The notes beneath the pieces were generated by a model that did no database searches, was not told the origin of the DNA, and worked only from the letters and a program-made list of their open reading frames with translations. DNA of 64,000 bases from Streptomyces sp. DHE7-1 (lineage in GTDB: Bacteria; Actinomycetota; Actinomycetes; Streptomycetales; Streptomycetaceae). The position numbers were made by a program, and so were the translations under genes. The stretch covers positions 4,154,001-4,218,000 of the forward strand of contig JACJDG010000003.1 of assembly GCA_016432725.1 (NCBI GenBank). Reading direction: 5' to 3'. Positions 25,244 through 34,768 of this stretch are shown here, piece after piece (positions within the stretch are counted from its first letter, which is position 1; every line of letters begins with the position of its first letter).

Positions 25244-27916
25244 CTAACGAGCCGTGCCGAGGCGACTGCGACGGGTGTCGACCAGGTGCCGCCATCGTTC
25301 GCGCGTCTGTCGTTCTCCGTCGATCCACCGCGCTCGCGCGATGTGCTCGGGAAGCGGAAGACCGGCCATGAAGTGCGCGATCTCGACGTAGTAGGCGTAG
25401 TCGCCGCTCTGCGTGAGTTCGCGCAGGCGGGTGATCGCCTCGACGAGGTCGTTCTGGGCCTCGAGAACGGCGTGGTGGAAGCACAGGGTCAGCTGCAGTT
25501 TCGCCGCTGCGTAGGAAATGCCGGAGACACCGATTTCGGCGAGCAGGACGGCCGCCCGGTCGGGCACGTCCGCGGTGAACCCGGCATCGCGTACGAGTGC
25601 GGCGATGCGAGCGGTCATCTCGCTGGAGCGCAGGCTGAGGCGCGACAGCAGACGGTCCGCGAGGTCGAGTTCGTCATCCGCCCGAAGCGGGTCGGCGAAG
25701 GAGACAGCGAACACGAGATGCGCTTGGACCATGGCGGTCTCGCCGACCACACCGTGTTCCTCGGCTTCGCTCCGGGCCGCCAGGTAGGCGGCTTCCGCCC
25801 GCTCCATGTCTCCCTGCACCCACCACACGTCTCCCAGCACCCGATGATGCCGCCCCTCCAAGCCCAGCCTCCCCGCGGCCTCCACCGCCGTCGGGAAATC
25901 TCCGGACAGTCGGCTCAGGTGTGCCAGGCCACGTCGAGCGGCGGAGGCGAGCCGGCCGTCGGCGGAGGCGACGCGCTGCATTCCGCGACGCGAATCGTCG
26001 GTCAGTCCGATGTCCCGCTGGGCTTTCGCCAAGTAATACGTGGCCAGTTCGACCAGATCATCGGGGAGCAGCCCAGATGCCAGGACAGCCGAGAGTCGGC
26101 TGACCGTACGCTCACGGTGCTCGTGCTGGCGGCGGGCGATGGCGCTGAGCGTCTCCACCAGGGCATCCGCCGCACTCTGCACGCCGCCCGGCGACCTGTC
26201 ATCGGCGGCCGGGAGTGCCAGCGGTTCCCAGACGGAGTCCCCTACGTACTGGAAGGCGGCGTCAGCGAGCCAGCCGAGGTCGAGGCGGAAGGCCCGCGCG
26301 AGGAGCAGCCCTTGTTGGAGGCAGCCGACCAGGACGGCGCGGTCGCGTCGTTGGTCCTGGCGCCACTGTGATTCCAGGGCGCGGAAGGCTCGCTGAGCCG
26401 CGCGCTGCCAGTCCTGCTCCGACCAGCGGTCGTCACTGCCGTCGTCCGCGTTGCGAATGGCGGCGCGGATCACGTCGTGGACATGGAAGGGCCACACACC
26501 GGAAATGGACTCCCGGATGAAGGGGCGCTCGCTCAGTCGTAGGGCGGGCGCGTCGTGGTCCATGCCGGCGACCTGGGTGGCCAGGGGCACGGAGAACGCG
26601 TTGAGCAGGCTGACCGAGCGGAGGACGTGGCGTTCTTCGGCGGTCAGGTCGCTGAGGGTGCGGGCGATCAGGGCGGGGAAGTCGTGGTCGAAGTCGGTGA
26701 CCTGTGGCTGCCTGCCACTGCGCCGCAGTTCCAGGTAGCGCATGACCGACAGGTCCAGGTACAGAGGCAGCCCGTGGGAACGCTCGGCGATGATCCGGCG
26801 GACCGGTTCGTCGATCAGTGGCTGCCCGTTGCGGCTGAGCCTGCGGGCCAGATAATCCTCGCAGTCTTCGGAGGAGAAGTCGCCGATCAGGATCTGGCGG
26901 CCCGATACACCCGCCCCGGTTTGTGCCGTGTCGCAGACCAGGCCGGGCCAAGCGTTCGGCCCGGTCCAGTCGAGTTGCCCTTCCAGGCTCGTCTCCGCCC
27001 ACTGAAGGCGGTTGCGTCCGGTGACGACGAAGAACACGTTGGGCATCAGCCACACGATTCGCTGGAGCAGGCGCTCGAAGTCACGGTGGGTGCGGTCGCC
27101 GGTGTCCTCGAAGGTGTCCAGAAGGATCACGGGTAGCGCGCCCTTGTCGGCCGGGAGCTGGGCCAGGTCCCACGCGAGCAGGTGCGGGTAGAAGCTGAGG
27201 GCGTCCAGGTCGGGCTCGGCTTCCAGGAGGTCGGCCAGACGGGAGCAGCCGGCGAGGGCGCGTACGGACTGGCGCCGCTCACGTAACGCCTTGATGAGCA
27301 GACCGGTCCCGTGTCCGAGCGCACCCCCGACGGTGCCGGGCAGGAGCAGCGCCTGGGCCACGTCGCTGAGGGCCGACTGCATCTGCTGCGGCAGGGCGGC
27401 AGCGGCACTGAAGCGGCTCAGCAGCCCGCCCCGGCGCAGGTAGTCCTCGATCGGTTCGCCCGGGTGGTTGTGCTCCCAGTAGCGGCGCAAGGCAAGGTCG
27501 AAGGCGGGCATCGGCCGGCCGAGCGCCGCGACGGCAAGACGGATGGTGAGGATGACGCGCTCGAAGTCCATGCCGGCGGCGCGCGCGAGGTCCATACGGA
27601 CCGGCAGCGTCCGCTCCTCGGGGTGGGACGGCGATTCCCATTGCACGGGACGGTGCTCGCTGCTGGCGAGCGACGCCTCGATCTTGCGGGAGAGCGTGGA
27701 CTTGCCGATCCCGCCCACACCGTGGAACACCAGGATGTTGCGGCGGGGAGCCTCCAGATCCTCCACGTCGAAGTCCGCACGGGTCATGTGCCGTACGTGC
27801 TCAGCGAGGCCGACGGTCACCGCTTGCCACTGTGCCTGCCGGTTCGTGAACGCCTCACTGGCGGCGATGCTCCGGTCGTTCGAGCTGAACAGCGTTCGAA
27901 GGTCCCGCCCTGCCAC
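25244..27916 (-). CDS. STAND-type P-loop NTPase with helical-repeat C-terminus
   Basis: 890 residues. The NTPase core has Walker A GVGGIGKST (66-74), Walker B PVILLDTFED (262-271) and a sensor-like VVTGRNRLQW (297-306), with the winged-helix-like region around 430-480 (HDVIRAAIR). The C-terminal 400 residues are alanine/leucine-rich helical repeats resembling TPRs (DLVELATYYLAKAQRDIGL; GDMERAEAAYLAARSEAEEHG). No N-terminal effector domain of known type is seen in the first 60 residues. Such NLR-like proteins in bacteria include antiphage sensors (Avs type) and regulators. GTG 27916 follows GGGGGAG closely. Defence is inferred from the neighbours. Confidence 0.75.
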   Translation of the reverse strand: MAGRDLRTLFSSNDRSIAASEAFTNRQAQWQAVTVGLAEHVRHMTRADFDVEDLEAPRRNILVFHGVGGIGKSTLSRKIEASLASSEHRPVQWESPSHPEERTLPVRMDLARAAGMDFERVILTIRLAVAALGRPMPAFDLALRRYWEHNHPGEPIEDYLRRGGLLSRFSAAAALPQQMQSALSDVAQALLLPGTVGGALGHGTGLLIKALRERRQSVRALAGCSRLADLLEAEPDLDALSFYPHLLAWDLAQLPADKGALPVILLDTFEDTGDRTHRDFERLLQRIVWLMPNVFFVVTGRNRLQWAETSLEGQLDWTGPNAWPGLVCDTAQTGAGVSGRQILIGDFSSEDCEDYLARRLSRNGQPLIDEPVRRIIAERSHGLPLYLDLSVMRYLELRRSGRQPQVTDFDHDFPALIARTLSDLTAEERHVLRSVSLLNAFSVPLATQVAGMDHDAPALRLSERPFIRESISGVWPFHVHDVIRAAIRNADDGSDDRWSEQDWQRAAQRAFRALESQWRQDQRRDRAVLVGCLQQGLLLARAFRLDLGWLADAAFQYVGDSVWEPLALPAADDRSPGGVQSAADALVETLSAIARRQHEHRERTVSRLSAVLASGLLPDDLVELATYYLAKAQRDIGLTDDSRRGMQRVASADGRLASAARRGLAHLSRLSGDFPTAVEAAGRLGLEGRHHRVLGDVWWVQGDMERAEAAYLAARSEAEEHGVVGETAMVQAHLVFAVSFADPLRADDELDLADRLLSRLSLRSSEMTARIAALVRDAGFTADVPDRAAVLLAEIGVSGISYAAAKLQLTLCFHHAVLEAQNDLVEAITRLRELTQSGDYAYYVEIAHFMAGLPLPEHIARARWIDGERQTRERWRHLVDTRRSRLGTAR

Positions 27917-28082
27917 CGCTCCCCCTGTCGATCAACTGGAGCCGATCTATGCTCTCTTGAGGACAGTCTGGCAAGCCCGCGTTCAGGCGGGGTGTGCAGG
28001 GCACATCCGGCACGTGGCAGTGAACCGCTCCGGGGCTGATGGAGTTGCCGGCCTGTCCTGAGTCGAGCGTCGCATTGAGTGC

Positions 28083-28335
28083 TCACTGACCGAGAGACGG
28101 ATCAGGACCGAAGTCGACGACCGTCATTGTGGTGGTGCCTCCGGGCGGGCTCGTCAGCACGCCGCGCACGCGGACTGTGGTGTCGGTGGCGGTCCAACGG
28201 AAGTGTTACACGACGGCGAACATCAGGCGTGCCCTCCGGGAGCGCGGCAAGGCTCTGGGCGGCAGCAAGCAGAAGGACGGCGAGAGGAAGGGCAAACGCA
28301 AGCAGGAGGAGTGGCCGGACGGGGACGGTCGTCAA
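28083..28335 (-). pseudogene. Possible broken small membrane/secreted protein
   Basis: A hydrophobic helix (PLLLLAFALPLAVLLLAAAQ) begins after TTG 28335. About 20 residues after the helix the frame degenerates, but another frame carries a coherent ending (FRWTATDTTVRVRGVLTSPP ... DFGPDPSLGQ-stop at 28083). Joining them needs a shift near 28203 that is not the single-base loss seen elsewhere in the window. It may be a decayed gene at the island border, or chance. Confidence 0.25.
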
Positions 28336-28376
28336 GAGCCATAGCGGTTGCTGTACTCCGCCGCTGTACAAACACT

Positions 28377-28412
28377 CAGAGGCCCATCCGCGATCACGCG
28401 AATGGGCCTCTG
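28377..28412 (-). terminator. Terminator of tRNA-Pro
   Basis: CAGAGGCCCAT and ATGGGCCTCTG form an 11-bp stem, with an inner CGCG-ATCA-CGCG hairpin, seven bases beyond the tRNA 3' end. Confidence 0.8.
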
Positions 28413-28419
28413 ACATGTG

Positions 28420-28493
28420 TCGGGGTGGCGGGATTTGAACCCACGACCTCTTCGTCCCGAACGAAGCGCGCTGCCAAGCTGCGCTACACCCCG
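28420..28493 (-). tRNA. tRNA-Pro (anticodon CGG)
   Basis: 74 nt read on the minus strand. The acceptor stem is CGGGGTG/CACCCCG with discriminator A, D arm GCGCAGCTTGGCAGCGC, anticodon stem-loop CTTCG-TTCGGGA-CGAAG giving CGG, and T arm GTGGG-TTCAAAT-CCCGC. CCA is not encoded. It lies at the right edge of the accessory block, a common integration target, though no duplicated 3' end in direct orientation was found. Confidence 0.95.
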
Positions 28494-28559
28494 ATGTCGC
28501 TGCTTCTCGCGGCGACGTCGTTTACTTTAGCCCACTGGTGGCTGGAGACGAAATCCGGT

Positions 28560-29315
28560 TTAGCCGCGGTGGCGGACCGGGGTCGGGCGGGCGTGGTCCA
28601 GGGCTACCAGGAGGACTGCCAGGGCGTACATGGCGAGGCCGATGAGGAGGGCGTTCGCCAGGGTGTCGCGGTAGCCGTGGGTCTGCGCGTCCAGGAAGGG
28701 ATAGAGGTAGCGGGCCGGGGCGGAGGGGGACCGGAGGGCGCCCTGGGTGAGGTAGAAGGCCAGGTAGGCCAGGGGTAGAGGAGCCAGGTCGCGGTGTGGC
28801 GCAGGCGCAGGCGGGCCGCGGGGGTGAGCAGCAGCCAGTCCAGCAGAGCCGCCAGCGGGGCCACCGTGTGGAGGAGCTGGAGCGCTGCCCACTGGGCGTG
28901 CCAGCGGGCGGGGGCGGGGCCGCGTCCGTCATGGTGAACGCGGGCGTGGCGTGGGCCAGCAGCATCTGGTAGGTCAGCGCGGTGATCACGGCGTAGAGGA
29001 GGACGGCGCCGGTCACGGACGCGGGCAGGGGGCGGCGGGTGCGCCAGGCCCGGGAGGCCGACGAGAGCATGACGACGGCCAGCAGGATGTTGGCCTGGAC
29101 GCTGAAGTAGCTCAGGGTCCGGGCCGGGGTGCCGAGGAGCAGTTCCAGGGCTACGCCGGCGGCCGCCGCGAGGGCGACCAGGAGCCGGAACACCGCTGCC
29201 AGGGGCGGTGCGTCGGGCCCACCACCGCTGTGGCCGGGACCGGGGCGGGCAGCAGGAGGGGCGGGCCGGGCACCGCGGGCAGGTCCGGGATGTCCCTGGG
29301 TATCGGGGCGGTCAT
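28560..29315 (-). CDS. Pr6Pr-type integral membrane protein, frameshifted three times
   Basis: Restored length about 252 residues with five to six helices: VFRLLVALAAAAGVALELLL, SYFSVQANILLAVVMLSS (the conserved F-x-V-Q-x-N segment), VTGAVLLYAVITALTYQMLL, a middle pair including RWHAQWAALQLLHTVAPLAA, and LANALLIGLAMYALAVLLVA. The breaks are at the GGGG runs 29202-29205, 28916-28919 and 28772-28775; one extra base in each gives a continuous protein. Pr6Pr/AIG1-like proteins are of uncertain function. ATG 29315 starts a Pro-rich N-terminal tail. Confidence 0.7.
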
Positions 29316-29445
29316 GCCCTCACGTTAGGCAAGGGGTGCGAATGGGGCCATATGGGGCAGTCCGAATGGGTTCGCGCCCGCTGTGGTCCGCCGTTCCGCG
29401 GTTGCCGGCCAGGGGCGCCTTTGTGGGGCGCCCCCGTTCCACGTA

Positions 29446-30371
29446 TTACTCCCGCCCCACCAGCGTCAGCAGCGTCGCCTCCGGGGGCAGGCGAAACGGA
29501 TGGGGGTGTAGCGGTTGGTGCCGCAGCCCGCCGAGACGTGCAGGAAGGACGTGCGGCCCTCCGCCGTGTGCCGGGACAGGCCCTTCACGCGGTCCGTGTC
29601 CAGGTCGCAGTTGGTGACCAGGGCGCCGTAGAAGGGGATGCAGAGCTGGCCGCCGTGGGTGTGGCCGGCCAGGACCAGGGGATAGTCGTCCGCCGTGAAG
29701 GAGTCGAGGACCCGCAGGTAGGGGGCGTGGACGACGCCCATCGAGAAGTCGTACGAGCTGGAGGGGCCGCCCGCCACCTGTGCGTAGCGGTCGCGCTTGA
29801 TGTGCGGGTCGTCCAGGCCGGTCAGCTCGATCGACACGCCCTCGACCTTCAGGACGCCCCGGGTGTTGGTCAGGTTCAGCCAGCCCGCCGCGTCGAAGCC
29901 GTCCCTGATGTCCTCCCAGGGATTGTGGATCACGCCGACGGCCGGCGGGTTGCCGTTGAGGCCGTGCCGGCCGCTCGCCTTCTCCAGCAGGTAGCGGGCG
30001 GGGTTGCGGAGCCTCGGGCCGTAGTAGTCGTTGGAGCCGAAGACGTACGCGCCCGGGAACTCCATCAGCGGCCCGAGCGCGTCGAGCACCTCGGGGACGC
30101 CCTCGGGGTCGGAGAGGTTGTCGCCCGTGTTGATCACGAAGTCCGGGCGCAGCCCGGCCAGCGACTGCAGCCAGCGCTGCTTCTTGCGCTGGCCGCGCAC
30201 CATGTGGATGTCGGACACCTGGAGCACGCGCAGCGGGCCCATGCCCGGCGGGAGGACCGGGACCGTCACTCGTCGGAGCCGGAACGAGCGGACCTCGAAG
30301 CCCGCCGCGTAGGCCACACCGGCGGCCCCTGCCGCCATGATTCCCAGGGGTACTCCGTATCGCGCGCGCAT
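29446..30371 (-). CDS. Membrane-anchored metallophosphoesterase (YkuE/calcineurin-like), frameshifted at the end
   Basis: About 309 residues. After a short N-terminal membrane segment (PLGIMAAGAAGVAYAAG) come the metal motifs VSDIHM (Asp54, His56), NTGDN (Asp84), GSND in place of the usual GNHD, and AGHTHGGQ. The run at 29483-29487 has five G/C; a sixth gives the expected end RFACPPEATLLTLVGRE-stop instead of a ragged tail. The His of GNHD is Asn-Asp here, as in several actinobacterial homologues. Likely a dinuclear-metal phosphodiesterase acting at the membrane; substrate unknown. Confidence 0.85.
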
Positions 30372-30465
30372 ACGACCATCGTGTCAGACACCGCGGGGGG
30401 CCCAGGACCGGCCGCCCGCAAAATCGGTGGGCGACCGCGCCCCGGGACCTGAGAGAATCGGCCCC

Positions 30466-30933
30466 ATGACCACCACGCTCAAGTCGAAGCTGCAGGACGA
30501 CCTCAACGCCGCGATCAAGGGGCGCGACGAGCTCCGCTCCTCGACGCTCCGGCTGACGCTCACCGCGATCACCAAGGAAGAGGTCTCGGGCACGGAGAAG
30601 CGCGAGCTCTCCGACGACGAGGTGCAGAAGGTGATCACCCGCGAGGCCAAGAAGCGCCGTGAGGCGGCCGAGGCCTTCGCGCAGGGCGGCCGCGCCGAGC
30701 AGGCCGAGCGGGAGAAGGCGGAGGGCGAGGTCCTCGCCGCGTACCTGCCGAAGCAGCTCGGCGACGACGAGCTGAACGCGATCGTCGCCCAGGCCGTCGA
30801 GGAGGCGAAGGCGGGCGGCGCCGAGGGCCCGCGGGCCATGGGCGCCGTGATGAAGATCGTGAACCCGAAGGTGGCCGGGCTGGCCGAGGGCGGCCGCGTC
30901 GCCGCCGCGGTGAAGAAGCTGCTCCAGGGCTGA
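30466..30933 (+). CDS. GatB/YqeY domain protein
   Basis: 155 residues, the full length of stand-alone YqeY proteins. MTTTLKSKLQDDLNAAIKGR and STLRLTLTAI open the helical domain, and KIVNPKVAGLAEGGRVAAAV is the conserved end. The domain matches the C-terminus of GatB and binds tRNA in amidotransferases; its solo role is unclear. It is divergent from the metallophosphoesterase with only about 95 bp between, and its stop codon lies in a tandem repeat. Confidence 0.9.
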   Translation: MTTTLKSKLQDDLNAAIKGRDELRSSTLRLTLTAITKEEVSGTEKRELSDDEVQKVITREAKKRREAAEAFAQGGRAEQAEREKAEGEVLAAYLPKQLGDDELNAIVAQAVEEAKAGGAEGPRAMGAVMKIVNPKVAGLAEGGRVAAAVKKLLQG

Positions 30934-30981
30934 TCCAGGGCTGATCCGGAGCCGATCCGAAGCCGATCCGGAGCTGATCCG
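30927..30981 (+). repeat. Five tandem 11-bp units
   Basis: Consensus GGGCTGATCCG with small changes (GAGCCGATCCG, AAGCCGATCCG, GAGCTGATCCG). The first unit contains the stop codon of the YqeY gene. Likely replication slippage. Confidence 0.85.
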
Positions 30982-31060
30982 GGGCTGCGACGCGGGCCGG
31001 GCCCCGGCAGCGCGGACCGGCACCCGACGGCGCGGACCCGTGTCCGGCACGGCACGCACG

Positions 31061-31103
31061 ACGGCGGGGCCGCACCCTCTCACCGAGGGTGCGGCCCCGC
31101 CGT
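31061..31103. terminator. 19-bp stem terminator between YqeY and PBP genes
   Basis: ACGGCGGGGCCGCACCCTC, loop TCACC, GAGGGTGCGGCCCCGCCGT, followed by TTCAC. Perfect stem between convergent genes. Confidence 0.9.
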
Positions 31104-31132
31104 TTCACAGCCGGGCGCGTTACGGAAGGGGC

Positions 31133-33437
31133 CTAGCCCCGGTGCCCCCCGTTGCCGTTCCCGTGCGTGCCACCGCTCGTCTGGCCCTCGATGAAGTTGC
31201 CGGGGAGGGAGAAGGTCGGGGTCGGGGCGGTGCCGCCGGTGTCACCGCCCTGGCTTGTTCCCCCGGCCGTCAGTCCGCCGATCAGGCCCCCGAGTGCTCC
31301 CCCCGTGTTGTCCCGGTTTTTGTCGCGTCCCCCTGATCGCCTTTTCCCTGGTCACCACCGTCCCCCTGGTCGTCGGGAATGTCGACCAGCTGGAAGTCCG
31401 GGGCGTCCTTGCCGACGAGGGCGCCGGCCATGGCGTCCCGCCAGATCGGACCGGGGACCTGACCACCGAAGACGAGATCGCGGTAGACGCCGCCGATCCT
31501 GATCCCGGTCATCTTCACGTTCTGCTTGGCGCTGCCCACCCAGACGGCGCCGGACATGTTGGGGGTGTAGCCGACGAACCAGGCGTTCTTCCGCTCGTCG
31601 GTCGTACCCGTCTTGCCCGCGCTCTCACGGTCGTTCAGGCCCGCCTCCTGACCGGTACCGGAGTCGACCACGCCGCGCAGCAGGGTGTTGACCGTGTCGG
31701 CGGTCTTCTCGCTCATCGCACGCGAGCAGGTGGACTTGGGCACCTCGAGCGACTTCTGCTCGTTGCCGACCTTCTGCACGATCGACTCGATGGCGACCGG
31801 CGTGCAGTACATCCCGCGGGAGGCGAAGGTGGCGTAGGCGCCGGCCATGGTCAGCGGGGAGAGGCCGATCGAGCCGAGGGCGATCGACGGGGTCTCCGGG
31901 AGCTTCGAGCCGTCACCCTGCACCACGTGCAGCGCGTCGGTCATCTTCACCACCGGGCACAGGCCGATGTCGGAGATGAGCTGCACGAAGTAGGTGTTGA
32001 TGGACTTGGCCATCGCCTCCTTCATGCGGTACGGGCCCTTCTCGGACTCGTTCTCGTTCTCGACCGTCTCGTTCTTGGTGTTGACGTACGGGTTGCTGCT
32101 GCACCGCTGGACGGGGCTCGGATAGTTCATCTTGTACGGCGCCGAGTACTCCTGCGTCGCCGGTTTGCCGCCCTCGATCGCGGCCGCGGCCACGAACGGC
32201 TTGAACGTCGAACCGGTCGGGAAGCCGTAGTTCGAGCCGCCCAGGTCCCGGTTGACCGAGAAGTTGTACTCCGTCTCGTTGTTGCCGTAGCCGAACGGCT
32301 TCGACTGACCCATGGCCAGGACCTTGCCCGTGCCGGGCTCGACCAGCGTGGCGGCCGCGGCGACCTTGTCGGACTTGTAGACGTGCTCCTTGAGCGAGGC
32401 CTGGACGGAGTCCTGGGCCTGCGGGTCGAGCGTCGTACGGATGGTCAGACCGCCGCGGTTCCAGAGCTTGGCGCGCTCCTCGCGGGTCTTGCCGAAGGTC
32501 TCGTCGGTCAGGAAGAGGTGCTCCACGTACTTGCAGAAGAACGCGGAGCCCTTGGTGGCGGTGATGCAGCCGTTCTTCGGCTGGCTGACGTGCAGTCCGA
32601 GCGGCTGCTCCTTGGCCCGGTCGGCCTCCGCCTGGGAGACGTTGCCGACCTCCGCCATGCGCTGCAGCACGGTGTTGCGCCGTTTGGTGGCCTCGGCCTC
32701 GTCGTTCACCGGGTCGTAGCGGCTCGGGGACTGCACGATGCCGGCCAGCAGCGCCGACTCCTGGAGGTTCAGGTCCTTGGCGTGCTTGGAGAAGTAGCGC
32801 TGGGCGGCGGCCTCCACGCCGTAGGCCTGCTCGCCGAAGAAGGTGATGTTCAGGTAGTTCTCGAGGATCTTCTTCTTGCCGAGCTTCTCCTCGATCTGGA
32901 TCGCGTACTTCAGCTCCCGGACCTTGCGGCCGAGGGTCTGCTGGGTGGCCTCGGCGACCTTCGTCGGGTCGTCACCGGCCTCCTCGATGAAGTAGTTCTT
33001 CACGAGCTGCTGGGTGAGCGTGGAGGCGCCCTGGGAGACGCCGCCGCTCTGCGCGTTCTTGTTCACGGCGCGCAGCACGCCCTTGAGGTCGATCGCGCCG
33101 TGCTTGTAGAAGCGCGAGTCCTCGATCGCGACGATCGCCTTCTGCATGTACGGCGAGATGCTCTTGAGGTCCACCACCGTGCGGTCACGGGAGTAGACGG
33201 TCGCGATCTGGTCCCCCCGGCTGTCCAGTATGGTCGTGCGCTGGCTGAGCTGGGGCTCTTGAGGTTGGCCGGGATCTCGTCGAAGCCCTTGACCGAGCCC
33301 TTGGCCGCTAGGCCCAGCGCGCCGGCCGCGGGCAGCGCGATGCCCGCCATCACGGCTCCCGCGAGCACACTGACACCGAGGAACTTGGCGGCCTGCTGCG
33401 TTGCCGACAGGCCACCGCTCGAGCGCTTCTTTGCCAT
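31133..33437 (-). CDS. Class A penicillin-binding protein (transglycosylase/transpeptidase), frameshifted twice
   Basis: Restored length about 768 residues. A short basic N-terminus and one membrane helix are followed by the glycosyltransferase domain (AIVAIEDSRFYKHGAIDLKG with the catalytic Glu, and GASTLTQQLVKN) and the transpeptidase domain: STFK (GSTFKPF, nucleophile Ser), SIN (AKSINTYF) and KTG (AGKTGTTDERKNAWFVGY). The tail is Gly/Thr-rich. Breaks are at GGGG 33252-33255 and CCCCC 31287-31291; adding one base at each gives NLKSPQLSQRTTILDSRG and extends the tail to the stop at 31133. It builds and cross-links peptidoglycan outside the membrane. From memory it corresponds to SCO3580, next to wblA. 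Confidence 0.9.
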
Positions 33438-33971
33438 GGGGGCAGCCTAATCCGTACTTATGAGCGTTCCGAGGGAGCGGCCCTCCGTCGGGATGTTCGG
33501 GTGCCGGATCGTGACGTGCGCGCCCCTGGTCCGGCGGGTCGCGGCTCCTGTCACGGCATGGCAAAGCAGGGGCCTACGTTCTCATTCGCCGGACAGGCGC
33601 ACAGGCCTTGGCCTAAGCTGCTCGTAACTGTCACAGCGGCGCGGCCACACATCAATACGTCCGGCGAACCCGAATCGTTCCGGAAGTACCCCCGAATTTC
33701 CCGCGGGGCGTGTCCGATTCCGCCTCGTGTGTCACCTGGCGCCCGCTGTGGCGCACCACAGCCGTCCCGGTATGCCGGGATGGTCGCGCATGTCGTCAGC
33801 TCACTCCCCCGGGTGATCTGCCGCTTACCCATAGTCCGTTCGGACCATTCAAGATTGGGCCCGAAGGGGGTGTTGCGCTGTCCCCGCCTTCCGTAACGTC
33901 CTCAACTGGCGGCGGTGAATATGCCGCTGCCGCCGTGGGGGAGCCTCGATTCGGGAGAGGACGGCGCCGGT
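33438..33971. other. Long divergent promoter region of PBP and wblA
   Basis: About 530 bp without a convincing gene. It contains the promoters of the PBP (-) and wblA (+). GGGAGAGGA, about ten bases before ATG 33972, is the wblA ribosome-binding site. A long leader fits a developmentally controlled gene. No clear dyad was picked out by eye. Confidence 0.5.
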
Positions 33972-34310
33972 ATGGGCTGGGTAACCGACTGGAGTGCGCA
34001 GGCCGCCTGCCGCACTACCGATCCGGATGAACTGTTCGTGCAGGGAGCAGCGCAGAACAGGGCCAAGGCGGTGTGCACCGGATGTCCGGTACGCACGGAA
34101 TGCCTGGCGGATGCGCTGGACAACCGCGTCGAGTTCGGCGTGTGGGGAGGCATGACGGAGCGGGAGCGCCGCGCACTGCTGCGCCGGCGGCCCACCGTGA
34201 CGTCCTGGCGCAGGCTGCTGGAGACCGCGCGCTCGGAGTACGAGCGCGGCGCGGGCATCGTGTCCCTCGACAGCGACGAGGTGTACGAGAACTACGCGGC
34301 GGTCAGCTGA
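33972..34310 (+). CDS. wblA: WhiB-like iron-sulfur regulator WblA
   Basis: 112 residues from ATG 33972 (MGWVTDWSAQ), preferred over ATG 33921 because it gives the conserved length and has GGGAGAGGA upstream. The four cluster ligands are Cys13, Cys35, Cys38 and Cys44 (CTGCPVRTEC). The turn FGVWGGMTERERR and the basic stretch RRRPTVTSWRRLL are the WhiB DNA/sigma contact region. WblA in other streptomycetes represses antibiotic production and drives the switch to sporulation; it senses redox or NO through a [4Fe-4S] cluster. Gene order with the PBP and the ArsA pair supports this assignment. Confidence 0.95.
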   Translation: MGWVTDWSAQAACRTTDPDELFVQGAAQNRAKAVCTGCPVRTECLADALDNRVEFGVWGGMTERERRALLRRRPTVTSWRRLLETARSEYERGAGIVSLDSDEVYENYAAVS

Positions 34311-34382
34311 CGGCAACGCCCCCGGTGTCGCCCTGGTGCCACTCAGGGCGAGCACGGTCGAGGCGAGCGTGGTCGAGGCGAC

Positions 34383-34401
34383 GGCCGCTCGAGGAGCGGC
34401 C
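34383..34401. terminator. Hairpin after wblA
   Basis: GGCCGCTC-GAG-GAGCGGCC, about 70 bp past the wblA stop. The rest of the 34311-34768 gap between the convergent genes has no gene I can support; it is rich in GCGC and CGCAC motifs. Confidence 0.55.
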
Positions 34402-34768
34402 TCGGCCCCGTGCCGCCCGACAGGTGCGTGCCGGGGTGGTGATGTCCGCTGGTCAGACAGCCGTCGGGCCGATGAACGGCATTGGCCCGTCGGAGTGGCA
34501 ACGGCCTGGCGCGGCGGTGAACAGGGTGCCGCTCCGGCGGTGGCAGCCCGACGGGTCGTGGGTGGCAAGCGCCACGTGCGCCCGTCATCCGGGTGTGCGA
34601 CGCGCACGCCCGTCGTGAGCGCCCGGGCGCGCGACATATCCGCGCGGCACGCGCGTCGCCCATCCCTGCCTGCCGTGGGCGCCACGCGCACGCGACAGCT
34701 CCGTGCGCGCCCGCCGCGGAGTTCACGCGCACGGCCGCCGCGGCCGCGTGCACGTCCCCGCGGCCGCG

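Noticed and set aside
28102..28416. 104-codon minus-strand frame beginning near the tRNA terminator
   Set aside because: The part before the hydrophobic helix overlaps the tRNA terminator and looks random. Only the helix and the alternative-frame end are kept, as a low-confidence pseudogene.
28420..28493. tRNA-Pro as attB for the 23-28 kb block
   Set aside because: The only similar sequence (15 nt at 23187-23201) is in inverted orientation and matches the T arm common to many tRNAs. No direct-repeat attachment pair and no integrase was seen.
33501..33896. 131-codon plus-strand frame between the PBP and wblA genes
   Set aside because: Composition unlike a protein, no ribosome-binding site, and located in a promoter region.
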